This document shows positions 46,858-56,318 of a stretch of 64,000 nt of DNA, one piece after another (positions within the stretch are counted from its first letter, which is position 1; each line of letters opens with the position of its first letter). The notes beneath the pieces were generated by a model. That model had not been told where the DNA came from. It was given only the letters and a program-made list of their open reading frames with translations, and did no database searches. A program made the position numbers and the translations under genes. This stretch comes from Io17-Chloro-G2 sp965226915 (GTDB lineage Bacteria > Chloroflexota > Dehalococcoidia > Lucifugimonadales > UBA3495). Location: the NCBI GenBank assembly GCA_965226915.1, contig CBDDEJ010000011.1, positions 434,001 to 498,000 on the forward strand. The letters run 5' to 3'.

Positions 46858-47898
46858 TCACGCGGCTGTCAGACCGCCTTTGCCGGCCGCCGCTGACTTG
46901 ATGAGAGTCGCCCAGTCCTTTGGAGTTGAGATGGCCTGGAAGATGGTGGCCGATTCAAACCCGCAGTGCATCATGCAATTGGCGCAGCGAGGGTCTTTGC
47001 CCACACCGTATTTGTCCCAGACTTCGTCCTGATAAAGTTCGTCGACGTTATCAACGTGCTCGTCGGCCAAGGGGTAGCATGGCTTGCGCCAGCCCATGAC
47101 GGTGTAAGTGGGGTTGGACCAGGCGGAACATTGATAGTCCCGCTCTCCTTTGAGAAAGTTCAGGTAAAGAGGATTATTGTAAAACCGCATCCCGCTGGTC
47201 TTTGCCGGGTCCAGCATCTTCTTAAACATGTCCTGAGACTCCCGCCGGGTCAGGAACAATTCCTGGTCGGGAGCGGCCTCGAAGTCATATCCAGGGGAGA
47301 TCATTGACCCTTCCACGCCCAAATCCGCGACAAAGCGGAACATTTCCCACATATCGGCGACGTCGCTTCCCCGGAACACCGTACTGTTGGTGCACACCCG
47401 GTAACCCTGGTCCAAGGCCAATTCAATGCCTTCGATCGCCTTTTTAAACACGCCCTTGCGGTCCACTGATTTATCGTGGGCCGCTTCCATGCCATCGACG
47501 TGGAGCACCCAGCAGAAATACTTGCTGGGAGGGATTTTTTTCAGCATTCTCTCCAACAATAACCCGTTGGTGCAGCAATAGACGAAATATTTTTCGGCGA
47601 CCAGGCGGTTTATGATTTCGTCGATCCTCGGATGAATTGTGGGCTCGCCTCCGGCAATGGAGACGATGGGGCTCCCGGCTTCGTGGACCGCGGCCAACGC
47701 GTCATCCACAGACATCATCTTGTCCAGGACCGGCTTGTATTCCCGGATGCGGCCGCAGCCGATGCAGGCCAGGTTGCACATTTCCAATGGTTCCAGCATG
47801 GTCACCAACGGAAACCGTTTCCTACCCCGTATCCGGTTCTTTAATATGTATGCCGCCAACCGGACCGCAAGTTCTGCGGGACGCTGTGCTTTGTTCAT
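46858..47898 (-). CDS. hpnH: Radical SAM adenosyl-hopene transferase HpnH
   Basis: 346 residues. The radical SAM cluster motif CNLACIGC (CX3CX2C) is in MLEPLEMCNLACIGCGRI, followed by SIAGGEPTIHPRIDEII, the GGE-type SAM site. A C-terminal Cys-rich part DPRCANCMMHCGFESA fits the SPASM-like tail of HpnH. It joins a 5'-deoxyadenosyl group to hopene, the first step of extended hopanoids. Confidence 0.95.
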   Translation of the reverse strand: MNKAQRPAELAVRLAAYILKNRIRGRKRFPLVTMLEPLEMCNLACIGCGRIREYKPVLDKMMSVDDALAAVHEAGSPIVSIAGGEPTIHPRIDEIINRLVAEKYFVYCCTNGLLLERMLKKIPPSKYFCWVLHVDGMEAAHDKSVDRKGVFKKAIEGIELALDQGYRVCTNSTVFRGSDVADMWEMFRFVADLGVEGSMISPGYDFEAAPDQELFLTRRESQDMFKKMLDPAKTSGMRFYNNPLYLNFLKGERDYQCSAWSNPTYTVMGWRKPCYPLADEHVDNVDELYQDEVWDKYGVGKDPRCANCMMHCGFESATIFQAISTPKDWATLIKSAAAGKGGLTAA

Positions 47899-47988
47899 TT
47901 ATCCCCGTAAATGCCCACCCGGGCGGTTTTGGCAAATTGCGCCAGTCCCTACTTGGGGCTGATTTCCGGCGAAACGATCAAGATTCGT

Positions 47989-49086
47989 TTAATAATCTCT
48001 ATGAGCTAGAAAACCAACCAGCGATGCAGCCTCGTTTTGGGCCCACGCCGGAAGCGACACGGGCTGCAATGCTCCTAGAGCTTTGTTGGCGCTGGCTTCC
48101 GTGACGGCGTGGGTTTGTTGTCGGGCTCCAACCTCTTCCAAAATAGCCAGGACGGTCTGTACTTCATCACCGGTCAGCTCGTCCTGGCGATAAATGCGCA
48201 ACAATTCTTTTCGAGATTCCCCTGTTGCATTTTCCAGAGCGAAAACCACGGGGAAGGTCTTCTTGCGCCGCCAAATGTCGTTACCAGCCGCTTTGCCGGT
48301 AGTTGCTTGGTCTCCCCAAATCCCCAAAAAGTCATCCCTGATCTGGAACGCCCGGCCCACAGCGGCGCCAAAGCGGGAAAAAGCATCGAACGCCACCGGG
48401 TCGCCGGTGGCCAAAAGGGCGCCGATCTCCAAACTGCCTCTAATAAGAGCTCCGGTTTTGTAGGCTATCATTTGCAGGTATTCGGCGGAAGCTATGTCGG
48501 TGCGAGATTCGAAATCCAAATCAAGGCACTGACCTTGAATCATTTCCATGTAGCTTTCCGTGAGGATTTGAGACACCCTCAACGCCGTTTGAGCCGGCAC
48601 GTCACCGCCCATCTCATTCGATCCGGCCAAGCCGCTCACGGCCAGGTCTCCGACAGATTGGAGCGCATCGCCGGCGACAAGGGCTTTGGGAATTCCCCAC
48701 AAGCTCCACAGAGTGGGCTGGTGACGGCGTTCCACATCTTGATCTTGAATATCATCGTGAATAAGCGAAAAGTTGTGGATCAACTCCATTGCGGCGGCGG
48801 CGGGAAGGGCGCGGGCCGGATCGACGGCCAAGGCCTCGCAGGCAAACATGCACAAAGTAGGGCGCAGCGATTTGCCTTGAGTAGTGGAGGATTCCGTGGG
48901 AACCCCGTGCTGGTTCTCCCATCCCAGGTGGTAACGCAACATGGAAAAGAGGCCGTACCCATTGGACTCGGGGACCGACCGGGACAACCCCGCTTCGACC
49001 AAATCTTTGTACCGGGCGAACAACCCCGGGAGTTCCGGCCCTGGAGTAGGCGGGCCGACTGGCGTACCGGTCAATTGAGGGCTCAT
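47989..49086 (-). CDS. Polyprenyl diphosphate synthase
   Basis: 365 residues. The first Asp-rich motif is LIHDDIQDQDVERRHQPTLW and the second is IRDDFLGIWGDQATTGK, as in farnesyl/geranylgeranyl diphosphate synthases. GKSLRPTLCMFACEAL marks the N-terminal isopentenyl-binding site. It most likely supplies farnesyl diphosphate for the squalene-synthase-like enzyme. It is the most upstream gene of the hopanoid block, 90 bp before hpnH. Confidence 0.9.
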   Translation of the reverse strand: MSPQLTGTPVGPPTPGPELPGLFARYKDLVEAGLSRSVPESNGYGLFSMLRYHLGWENQHGVPTESSTTQGKSLRPTLCMFACEALAVDPARALPAAAAMELIHNFSLIHDDIQDQDVERRHQPTLWSLWGIPKALVAGDALQSVGDLAVSGLAGSNEMGGDVPAQTALRVSQILTESYMEMIQGQCLDLDFESRTDIASAEYLQMIAYKTGALIRGSLEIGALLATGDPVAFDAFSRFGAAVGRAFQIRDDFLGIWGDQATTGKAAGNDIWRRKKTFPVVFALENATGESRKELLRIYRQDELTGDEVQTVLAILEEVGARQQTHAVTEASANKALGALQPVSLPAWAQNEAASLVGFLAHRDY

Positions 49087-49436
49087 TTATGACAACTCAG
49101 TCCAGGGGAGTCCTTAGCCCTGAATTGGGCCGTTGGTCGCTATGTTGGCACTTCGCTATGCGATGGCGGAAATGCTAGCAAAGCCCCTTGAAGGGTGTCA
49201 AGTATATCGTAATCCGGGTTCGGTAATGCGCCAAGAAAAGAATGGAACTGAATAAGCCGTGGGTCGTTTAATCTGAAGTTGTTCGGACGTCTGTTTTTCA
49301 GGCTAGTAATGTATTGGTCGGGCCGCAGAGCGTAGTAAATCAGGGATTCCCGGCGCTGCGATAGCGTGAGAAACAAATCGACTGTAAGCTGAGATATAGC
49401 TAATCATTTTTGGGGGTGATCACTCCAATACAGTGA

Positions 49437-49465
49437 TTGACACTCCTGGCGGGGTATACTATCTT
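49437..49465 (+). promoter_or_regulatory. Candidate promoter upstream of the DUF1800 gene
   Basis: A perfect TTGACA (49437-49442), a 17-bp spacer and TATCTT (49460-49465), about 160 bp before the DUF1800 start. Together with the hairpin after it this explains most of the 49087-49622 gap; no gene is convincing there. Confidence 0.45.
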
Positions 49466-49492
49466 ATTATATCGGAATCATTGTTACCAAAG

Positions 49493-49538
49493 AGCCTCGG
49501 CCCCATACCAATCCTGGATTTGATTGGTGGCCGAGGCT
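49493..49538 (+). promoter_or_regulatory. Long hairpin in the DUF1800 leader
   Basis: AGCCTCGGCC (49493-49502) pairs with GGCCGAGGCT (49529-49538) and, inside, ACCAATC (49507-49513) pairs with GATTGGT (49522-49528) around CTGGATTT, with a 4-nt CCAT bulge on one side. It lies between the candidate promoter and the gene and has no T-tract, so it may be a leader structure or a protein-binding site. Confidence 0.45.
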
Positions 49539-49622
49539 TATCGTGCTATGATTGCGACAACGAAAAAATAGCCCGTAAATACTCGCTGAAGAGATAACGA
49601 ATCGAAACCAGAGGAGGATCCA

Positions 49623-51047
49623 ATGGTTGACCAGGACGTGGCATTGATGGCCCATTTGCTGCGGCGCGCCGGATTTGGGGCAAGCCGTGACGAGATCGAG
49701 GCCAAGGCGGCCCAAGGGTATGACGCAACGGTTCAGGCGTTACTCCATCCCGATGACCAGCCTGGGGTCGAAGACGACCTCATAATGCGCTACCAGCCTT
49801 CTTATCATGAAGCTGCAGCCATTGAGAACAACGTTCAATCGTGGCTATTCCGGATGATCAACAGTCCCCGTCAGTTGCAGGAAAAGGTCGCGTTGTTCTG
49901 GCACATGATCTTCTGCGCCGGCCATAGCAAGATCGACAGCGGTCAAGAGATGGGCATAATGGTCCAAATGTTCCGGGATTACGGCATGGGCAGCTTCCGC
50001 GATCTGTTGCTGCAATTGTCGCTCAGCCCCGGAATGATGTACTACCTGGACAACTCGGAGAGCCACAAGGCGAACCTCAACGAGAACTACGGCCGCGAAC
50101 TGTTGGAGTTGTTCTCGCTGGGCGTCGGCATGGACGAGGACTTCAACTATTCCGAAGATGACGTCAAGGTTTGCGCCCGCGCGTTCACCGGCTGGAACGT
50201 GGCCCCGGCCTATCCGCCGTTCCCCTATGGCCGCAGCCCTTGGCAATTCCGGTTTGATCCCGCGGACCACGACGATAGCGAAAAGACCTTCTTGGGAGAG
50301 ACCGGCCCGTTAAACGGCAACGACATCATTGACATCATATGCAAGCAACAAGCCACCGCCCGATTCCTTGCCCGCCACATGTACAACTACTTTGTGGCTG
50401 ACGAACCCCAGATTCCCGCATGGCGGTTGACCCCGCCCCGCGACGAGGCCGCCATCAAGATTCTGGAGAAGATTTACTTCGACTCTGGATATAACATCGG
50501 CGCCATGTTGGAAGCCTTGTTCACATCCGATTTCTTCAAGGCTGAAGATGTCCGCTACGCCAAGGTGAAGAGCCCCGCGGAAGTGGTGGTGGGCACACTT
50601 CGTTTGGCCGGCGACCACCGAGAGATCAAGCCGGGGTTGTTCGAGATTTCTCAGGAGCCCAAGTACATGGGTATGGACTTGATGAATCCTCCGACGGTCG
50701 AGGGATGGCATACCGGCAGAGAATGGATTGACAGCGGCACCTTGGTCGAACGCATAAACTTCGCGACCGATTATCTAGGTGACACGAATATGCCGGGAAT
50801 CAAAGACATAGTAAGCCGGCTGGCGGCGAGAGGCGGTTCCTTGACCCCGGCCGATTTTGTCGACGGATGCCTCGACTTGGTGGGACCGCTTCTGGTTGGC
50901 GACGACACGCGTGAGGAGTTGACCGCACATGCCCAAAAAAGCGGAGAGTTGACCCATGGCTCCGACGCCGAGCAGACCGAGTTTACCCGCCGCACGGGCG
51001 AGATGCTTCAAATGATCGCCGCTACGGCAGAGTACCAGTTCGGTTAA
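49623..51047 (+). CDS. DUF1800 family protein
   Basis: 474 residues, start ATG 49623 after AGAGGAGG. MAHLLRRAGFGASRDEIEAK, QEKVALFWHMIFCAGHSKID, NYGRELLELFSLGVG, VCARAFTGWNV and NPPTVEGWHTGREWID are the conserved blocks of DUF1800. The family almost always pairs with DUF1501, as here, and its function is unknown. No signal peptide or Tat motif is visible, though many homologues are exported. Confidence 0.9.
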   Translation: MVDQDVALMAHLLRRAGFGASRDEIEAKAAQGYDATVQALLHPDDQPGVEDDLIMRYQPSYHEAAAIENNVQSWLFRMINSPRQLQEKVALFWHMIFCAGHSKIDSGQEMGIMVQMFRDYGMGSFRDLLLQLSLSPGMMYYLDNSESHKANLNENYGRELLELFSLGVGMDEDFNYSEDDVKVCARAFTGWNVAPAYPPFPYGRSPWQFRFDPADHDDSEKTFLGETGPLNGNDIIDIICKQQATARFLARHMYNYFVADEPQIPAWRLTPPRDEAAIKILEKIYFDSGYNIGAMLEALFTSDFFKAEDVRYAKVKSPAEVVVGTLRLAGDHREIKPGLFEISQEPKYMGMDLMNPPTVEGWHTGREWIDSGTLVERINFATDYLGDTNMPGIKDIVSRLAARGGSLTPADFVDGCLDLVGPLLVGDDTREELTAHAQKSGELTHGSDAEQTEFTRRTGEMLQMIAATAEYQFG

Positions 51048-51102
51048 ACCATAGACACGCATTCCCCGTACGCCTGTACGTCAATTTTATGGAGGATAAA
51101 CA

Positions 51103-52239
51103 ATGGTTTCGACCAAGAAAGACCCGGTCCTGGCAGTTCTTTCACTGTCTGGCGGCAATGACGGGCTGAACACGGTTATACCGCGCAACAGCGGATTGTA
51201 TCGAGACTTCCGGCCAACGCTGGGGATTGCCGAAGATCAGATAATCCCCATCAATGACGATTTGGGATTACATCCCGCAATGGGTCCACTGAAGAAGTTC
51301 TGGGACCAGGGTAAGTTGGCGATTTTCCTGGGCGTCGGATACGCCACTCCGAGCTACTCCCACTTCAGGTCTATGGATATTTGGCACACCTGCGAGCCTG
51401 AGACAATTGGAACCGAAGGCTGGTTGGGCCGTGTCATCAAAGATCTGGACCCTTCCGGTGAAAACGTGCTCACTGGCGTCAACTTCGGACGAGGCCTGCC
51501 TCGGGCTCTGGCGAAGGACGGCGTGCCCGTTGCCTCCGTCGGCAACTTGGAAACCTACGGCCTTTTGACCGGAATCGACGGCGAATCTCAGAGGAACGAG
51601 GCACTCGACGTCTTTGGAAAGATGTATTCGCCGGCCATGGGCCGAGGCGCCGTGCTGGATTACATCCACCGCACGGGGACCGACGCTCTCAAGGGCGCCG
51701 ACATCCTAGCAACCGCGCCCGACAAATACTCTTCCACCGTCGAGTACTCCAACACCGCGGTGGGCCAGTATATGAGGAACATCGCCCAGACTCACCTGGC
51801 CGAGTTTGGCACGCGAATCCTATACACAACCTCTCCCTACAACAGTTTTGACACCCACGCCAATCAGGGCCAGCTCCACGGCGGGCTCTGGTCCGATGTT
51901 TCCAACACCGTGGAGAATTTCTTCGACGATCTGCGTGAACATGATGCCGCGGACAACGTTACCCTGTTCATGTTCACCGAGTTCGGCCGGCGTATCTCCG
52001 ACAACGGCTCCGGCACCGATCACGGCGCCAGCGGCATAGCATTCGCGGTTGGTGACCATGTCAAGGGCGGAATCTATGGAGAATACCCATCGCTGGAACT
52101 CAACCAGCAAGAAGAGGGCGGGAACCTCAAGTCAAGCATGGACTTCCGGCAGGTTTACGTTTCCATCCTAGAAGATTGGCTTCACCTGGACGCAACCCCC
52201 ATAATCGGTGGCAAGTTCGAGCCGGTGAAGTTCTTCTAG
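51103..52239 (+). CDS. DUF1501 family protein (sulfatase-like fold)
   Basis: 378 residues, 55 bp after DUF1800 with GGAGG upstream. VLAVLSLSGGNDGLNTVIPR opens the fold, then GLHPAMGPLKKFWDQGKLAI, YSHFRSMDIWHTCEP, FDTHANQGQLHGGLW and FTEFGRRISDNGSGTDHGAS, the conserved blocks of DUF1501 with the metal-binding-like Asp/His of alkaline-phosphatase-type enzymes. Function is unknown; usually a Tat-exported protein, but no Tat signal is seen here. Confidence 0.9.
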   Translation: MVSTKKDPVLAVLSLSGGNDGLNTVIPRNSGLYRDFRPTLGIAEDQIIPINDDLGLHPAMGPLKKFWDQGKLAIFLGVGYATPSYSHFRSMDIWHTCEPETIGTEGWLGRVIKDLDPSGENVLTGVNFGRGLPRALAKDGVPVASVGNLETYGLLTGIDGESQRNEALDVFGKMYSPAMGRGAVLDYIHRTGTDALKGADILATAPDKYSSTVEYSNTAVGQYMRNIAQTHLAEFGTRILYTTSPYNSFDTHANQGQLHGGLWSDVSNTVENFFDDLREHDAADNVTLFMFTEFGRRISDNGSGTDHGASGIAFAVGDHVKGGIYGEYPSLELNQQEEGGNLKSSMDFRQVYVSILEDWLHLDATPIIGGKFEPVKFF

Positions 52240-52328
52240 ACCAGTAAACGCACTCGAAGCGGACTGCGCTAAGGAAGAAAAATCATCCCAGGCGCTGTCC
52301 TTAAATAGCTAAATAAGAGGTAAAAGGC

Positions 52329-53333
52329 ATGAGCACCCATTTTTTTGGGCTGACTGACCGGACCTACTCCTACTCCCACTCAGTGGGGCGAAGTGAGTTT
52401 TCCGGCACCGGATTCAGAAACCCCGTGGATTTCGCGGTGGGAAGCGACGACGTTGTTTACATCTTGAACCGTTCCTACGAGAACCGGCCCGACGGGATAC
52501 ATGTAACCGTCTGCACCATGTCGGAAGAATACATCTCGGAATTCGGGTCCTACGGCGAGGCCGACGGCCAGTTCATGTGGCCCACGTCGTTGGTTATGGA
52601 CAAAGACGAAAAACTGTACATAGCCGACGAATGGCTCAACCGGATCTCTGTCTTCAGCAAGGACGGAGAGTTCCTCAGCAAATGGGGAACGGGCGGCTCG
52701 GGAGATGGCGAATTGGACCGGCCCGCAGGCTTGGCCATCGGCGCGGACCAGACGATGTTCGTGGTGGACAGCCGAAATAGCCGGGTTCAGAAATTTACCC
52801 TGGACGGCAAGTTCCTAGGCAAGTTTGGCAGCTTCGGGAGCGGTCCCGGGGAGTTCAATATGCCTTGGGGGATCGGCGTGGGACCCGACGGCTCGGTATT
52901 CGTGGCCGACTGGCGAAACGACCGGATTCAACAGTTCACCGCAGACGGCGAGTGGCAAGCCACGTTCGGCCAGAGCGGAAGCGGCGTGGGCCAATTCAAC
53001 CGCCCCAACGGCGTTTGCGTAGACCAGCAAGGCGATATATATGTTGCCGACTGGATGAACAACCGAGTCCAGATTCTTAGCCCTGAAGGCCGGTTCATCA
53101 ACGAGATGCGGGGCGACCACGTCCTGTCTCAATGGGGCAGAGACAAGCTGGCCTCCAATCCAGATATGATCCGCCAACGGTCGATAGCCATGGCCCAAGA
53201 CGCGAATTTCGACAAGAACTTCTCTCACCCTTGCGCCGTCAAAGCCGACAGCCAGGGCCGGATCATGGTGCTGGACCACACCCGTAACCGGATACAGGTG
53301 TACACCAAGGACAAGGAGCCTGTTCTGGCTTAA
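52329..53333 (+). CDS. NHL-repeat beta-propeller protein
   Basis: 334 residues with at least five clear NHL repeats of about 45 residues, each of the form GEF..P.GIAV..DG.IYVAD..NNRIQ.F: for example DRPAGLAIGADQTMFVVDSR, NMPWGIGVGPDGSVFVADWR and NRPNGVCVDQQGDIYVADWM. A six-bladed propeller is likely. No signal peptide. Such proteins bind partners or ligands, or act as lyases. It is third in the DUF1800-DUF1501 operon and is followed by a terminator. Confidence 0.88.
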   Translation: MSTHFFGLTDRTYSYSHSVGRSEFSGTGFRNPVDFAVGSDDVVYILNRSYENRPDGIHVTVCTMSEEYISEFGSYGEADGQFMWPTSLVMDKDEKLYIADEWLNRISVFSKDGEFLSKWGTGGSGDGELDRPAGLAIGADQTMFVVDSRNSRVQKFTLDGKFLGKFGSFGSGPGEFNMPWGIGVGPDGSVFVADWRNDRIQQFTADGEWQATFGQSGSGVGQFNRPNGVCVDQQGDIYVADWMNNRVQILSPEGRFINEMRGDHVLSQWGRDKLASNPDMIRQRSIAMAQDANFDKNFSHPCAVKADSQGRIMVLDHTRNRIQVYTKDKEPVLA

Positions 53334-53367
53334 CGGGTTCTCGTTCCAGTTATTCCGGTGAATAATT

Positions 53368-53404
53368 CGCCGGGGCGGGCACGTATGCCCGCCCCGGCGT
53401 TTTT
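53368..53404 (+). terminator. Strong intrinsic terminator of the DUF1800-DUF1501-NHL operon
   Basis: A perfect 14-bp GC-rich stem (CGCCGGGGCGGGCA, 53368-53381, and its complement 53386-53399) closes a CGTA loop and is followed by TTTTT. It is 34 bp after the NHL gene stop. Confidence 0.92.
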
Positions 53405-54028
53405 GGTTGGGGTGGCTGGGACCTTAACCAAGACCAACAAGTTAATGCATATCCAATTCCTTTGAATCGAAATTCAAATTTGAGCTGTTCTTCCTCCTAA
53501 AATGTAGGTGGGTAATTTGCAAATTTGGATCTTTGAGTTCCTTGACGAGATATCGGAGACTCGTGATGGCTTTTGGCAGCGTACCGATCCGCTGTTGCCC
53601 CAGAAAAAGCCCCATCCCAAGGCAGGATTTCCTATTTAACCCAGCGGGTCGGTATATGGACGGAACCATCTAAATGTCGAGCACCGGGTGCCCGTGATAG
53701 ACCCTGCCGGAGAGTTTCACCGCAATCACAATCGTCCAATTAAGGTTGAACAAACTCCCAACTAGCCGAACGAGTTCCGGAATCTGCTAATCCCTTATGA
53801 GAATAAAGCCGGGAGCGCCTTACCATTAATGTACTTTGCGTGCGTATAAATTACTTTCCGCCCTAGTGGCGTTAATGGATAATCTCTAAGAAACCACATA
53901 GTCCTTGAGTGATTCCCCGTTCATCTGCACTCCTCGTCACACATCAGAGGACGCGCTTGAACGTGACTGTTACGCTAACCTGAATGCCAGCCTCCGCTAT
54001 AAAGACCAAGCCACCTTTTGCGTTGAAG
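53405..54028. other. Intergenic stretch without recognisable gene
   Basis: About 620 bp between the terminator and the IS1182-family element. It is richer in A/T than the neighbours. Short open frames exist but none has a ribosome-binding site, codon pattern or motif I can support. Confidence 0.5.
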
Positions 54029-55912
54029 CCTAGAAGTCTGGCCGAAAAGTGCACTGACCTCGACTGTTCCGATATAATTGTCAGGATAATTTAATGGGTG
54101 TGGGAGGCAGGGGATGCTGGGAAAACGCTCTAAACAGCTGGGGTTCCTGGAAGCGGACCATCTCTACCTGGACTATGTGGGCCGCGGCTCCTTCTACGGC
54201 TTCCTGGCCTCCCTGCGGGGTCAGCTATTTCGAGACGAAGACTTCGCCGAACTGTATTGCCCGGACAATGGCCGGGATAGCGTGGCGCCCAGTCTGGTGG
54301 CCACCGCGCTGTTGTTGCAAGCCTACGACAAAGTGAGGGACCTGGAAGCCAAGCAGAGGGCGGACTTCGATATCCGGTGGAAGGTGGCGTTGGGGATTGA
54401 GGTGGAGGACCGTCCCTTTGCCAAGAGCACCCTGCAACTGTTTCGAGCCCAGCTGATCCTCCACGACCGGGTGCGGGCCGTCTTTCAGCGCAGCCTCCAA
54501 TTCGCCCGGCAGACCGGCTGCCTGAAAGGACGGCGGATGAAGGTGGCGGTGGACACCACCTACATTCTGGGCCGGGGAGCGGTCAAGGACACCTACAACC
54601 TGCTGGCCGACGGCATCGTCCAGGTGGTCCGGGCACTGGCCCAACTGGACGGGACCCGGGCCGAGGAGTGGGCCTTGAGACACGGCCTGGAGCTTTACTT
54701 TGGCTCCAGTGTGAAGGGAGAGGCGGGGATTGACTGGGACAACAAGAAAGAGCGGCAAGCCTTACTGCAGAAGATAGTAGCCGATGCTGACCTGGTATTG
54801 GAACTGGCCCGTCAGGCCCAAGGTAGATTTCCCGCAGATAGTCCTGAGCGCCAGGCTATTGGAGAAGCAGCGGAACTCTTGGGGCAACTCCTCTTGCAAG
54901 ATGTGGAACGGCAGGAGGATGGTCCGGCCCTGAAGGATGGCGTAAGCCGGGACCGGGTCCCTTCGGCGCACGACCCGGAGATGCGCCATGGGCGCAAAAG
55001 CAGCAGCAAACGCTTCGACGGACATAAGGCTGCCGTGGTGGTGGATACCGATTCCCAACTGGTGACCGCGGTAGATATCCTGCCCGGCAATGCCGGTGAC
55101 AACACCGGAGTCCTGGAACTGGTGGAGCAGAGTGAAGAGAACACGGGCATACCTGTGGAGGAGACCATTGGGGATGCGGCCTATGGGGATGGCGGGACGC
55201 GGCAGGCCTTTGCCGATGCCGGTCGGACGCTAATAGCCAAGGTGCCGGGTCGTCCCAGAAAAGACCACTTCCCCAAAGAGGACTTCCAGATCGACCTGGC
55301 GGCCGGCACCGTCACCTGCCCAGCCGGTAATGTTACCCACACCTTGCGGACCTTCGGCACCCGGACCAACCGGTTGGGTCAGACCTATCCGGTCCAGAGT
55401 TTTCAATTCGACCCGGCGGTCTGTGGCGTATGCCCCCTGCGGTCCCAGTGCGTGGCAGCTGGAGAGGGCAAAGGCCGTACGGTGACTCTCCATCCCCAAG
55501 AGGCGCTCCTGCAACAAGCCCGGGCCTTCCAGAAAAGTGAGAGCTTCGCCGAATACCGCAGCCGGCGGCAGGTGGTCGAGCATCGCCTGGCTCGGCTGGT
55601 GCAACTGGGGGTCCGCCAATCTCGCTACTTTGGTCGGGCCAAGACCCTCTTTCAGCTACTCCTGGCAGCCACGGTGGCCAACCTGACCCTGGTGGCTACC
55701 AGGATGGGGATGATGTCCCAGGCTTCAGGCTCCTCCCCCAATAAACCAGAGAATAGACCGGACCGGCTCGCCGCCGGGTCGCCCATCGTTACTGCCCAAT
55801 TCATATTGGCCGCGGCCAGATGGGTCGCCCTTAGTCTCAGACTTGGCCCAGTCCACTGGTTATCCTCCACCTCATCTCGTCACAGCAGGGCTTTTCAGCC
55901 GGGCTTCTAGGG
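54029..55912 (+). mobile_element. IS1182-family insertion sequence
   Basis: Left end CCTAGAAGTCTGGCCGAAAAG (54029 on) and the complement of the right end CCTAGAAGCCCGGCTGAAAAG (ending about 55912) form imperfect inverted repeats. One transposase fills the element and its TAG stop lies inside the right repeat. The right end sits inside the coding sequence of a Trypco1-like gene on the opposite strand. A clear target duplication was not identified. Confidence 0.82.
54114..55910 (+). CDS. IS1182-family transposase
   Basis: 598 residues. The N-terminal DUF772 domain contains FYGFLASLRGQLFRDEDFAE and PSLVATALLLQAYD. The DDE core has MKVAVDTTYILGRGAVKDTY, GHKAAVVVDTDSQLVTAVDI and VEETIGDAAYGDGGTRQAF. 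The C-terminal Cys cluster CGVCPLRSQCVAAGEG and SRRQVVEHRLARLVQLGVRQ complete an IS1182-type (DDE_Tnp_1_6) enzyme. It seems intact. Confidence 0.92.
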   Translation: MLGKRSKQLGFLEADHLYLDYVGRGSFYGFLASLRGQLFRDEDFAELYCPDNGRDSVAPSLVATALLLQAYDKVRDLEAKQRADFDIRWKVALGIEVEDRPFAKSTLQLFRAQLILHDRVRAVFQRSLQFARQTGCLKGRRMKVAVDTTYILGRGAVKDTYNLLADGIVQVVRALAQLDGTRAEEWALRHGLELYFGSSVKGEAGIDWDNKKERQALLQKIVADADLVLELARQAQGRFPADSPERQAIGEAAELLGQLLLQDVERQEDGPALKDGVSRDRVPSAHDPEMRHGRKSSSKRFDGHKAAVVVDTDSQLVTAVDILPGNAGDNTGVLELVEQSEENTGIPVEETIGDAAYGDGGTRQAFADAGRTLIAKVPGRPRKDHFPKEDFQIDLAAGTVTCPAGNVTHTLRTFGTRTNRLGQTYPVQSFQFDPAVCGVCPLRSQCVAAGEGKGRTVTLHPQEALLQQARAFQKSESFAEYRSRRQVVEHRLARLVQLGVRQSRYFGRAKTLFQLLLAATVANLTLVATRMGMMSQASGSSPNKPENRPDRLAAGSPIVTAQFILAAARWVALSLRLGPVHWLSSTSSRHSRAFQPGF

Positions 55913-56147
55913 CGATGGACACTGTGTCTAAATCGTACCCGTTGAAAGAACCCGGAATGGCAGATTCAAGAATGGAAGATACTTGCCCAAGGACTCTATT
56001 CCAATCTGCTTCAACGTCCTGTAGAGGGCGACCAAATACTCGCCCAACAACTCCCATTAGTCCGTGAGTCTCCGCTTCTCCAGGCTGCAAAGTCGAAGGA
56101 CCTTCAAAAAGAACAATGTCAAAACTCTCCTTGTTGCCCTCGGTCAT
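55872..56147 (-). pseudogene. Trypsin-co-occurring (Trypco1-like) small protein, truncated by the IS1182-family element
   Basis: The minus-strand frame has 91 codons starting at ATG 56147 behind GGGGGAAG. An N-terminal beta-rich part is followed by the helix DWNRVLGQVSSILESAI and the strand YDLDTVSIALE, a layout resembling trypsin-co-occurring domain 1 proteins. The last 13 residues and the TGA stop (from about 55912 down) are encoded by the IS right end, so the natural C-terminus is lost. A trypsin-like protease remnant lies 0.5 kb away, which supports the family guess, but the match is by eye only. Confidence 0.45.
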
Positions 56148-56318
56148 CGCTTCCCCCTTTTACCCATTTGGAAACAGTTCGTTTAGTCTGGTCGCTTAGG
56201 CTTGAGTGGGACCTTAGTAGAGGCCCGGCGTGTCCGCGTTGGCAAACACCATGGTATTGAACGAATGGACCACTTAGCCGAGGAGAGTTAAGTCCAATAT
56301 CAACAGCACAACTCCACC

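Noticed and set aside
49140..49376. 78-codon minus-strand ORF upstream of the hopanoid genes
   Set aside because: No start signal or recognisable domain; it overlaps the likely control region of the hopanoid operon.
53442..53669. Short minus-strand ORF in the gap before the IS1182-family element
   Set aside because: No ribosome-binding site, no motif and an A/T-biased composition typical of noncoding sequence.
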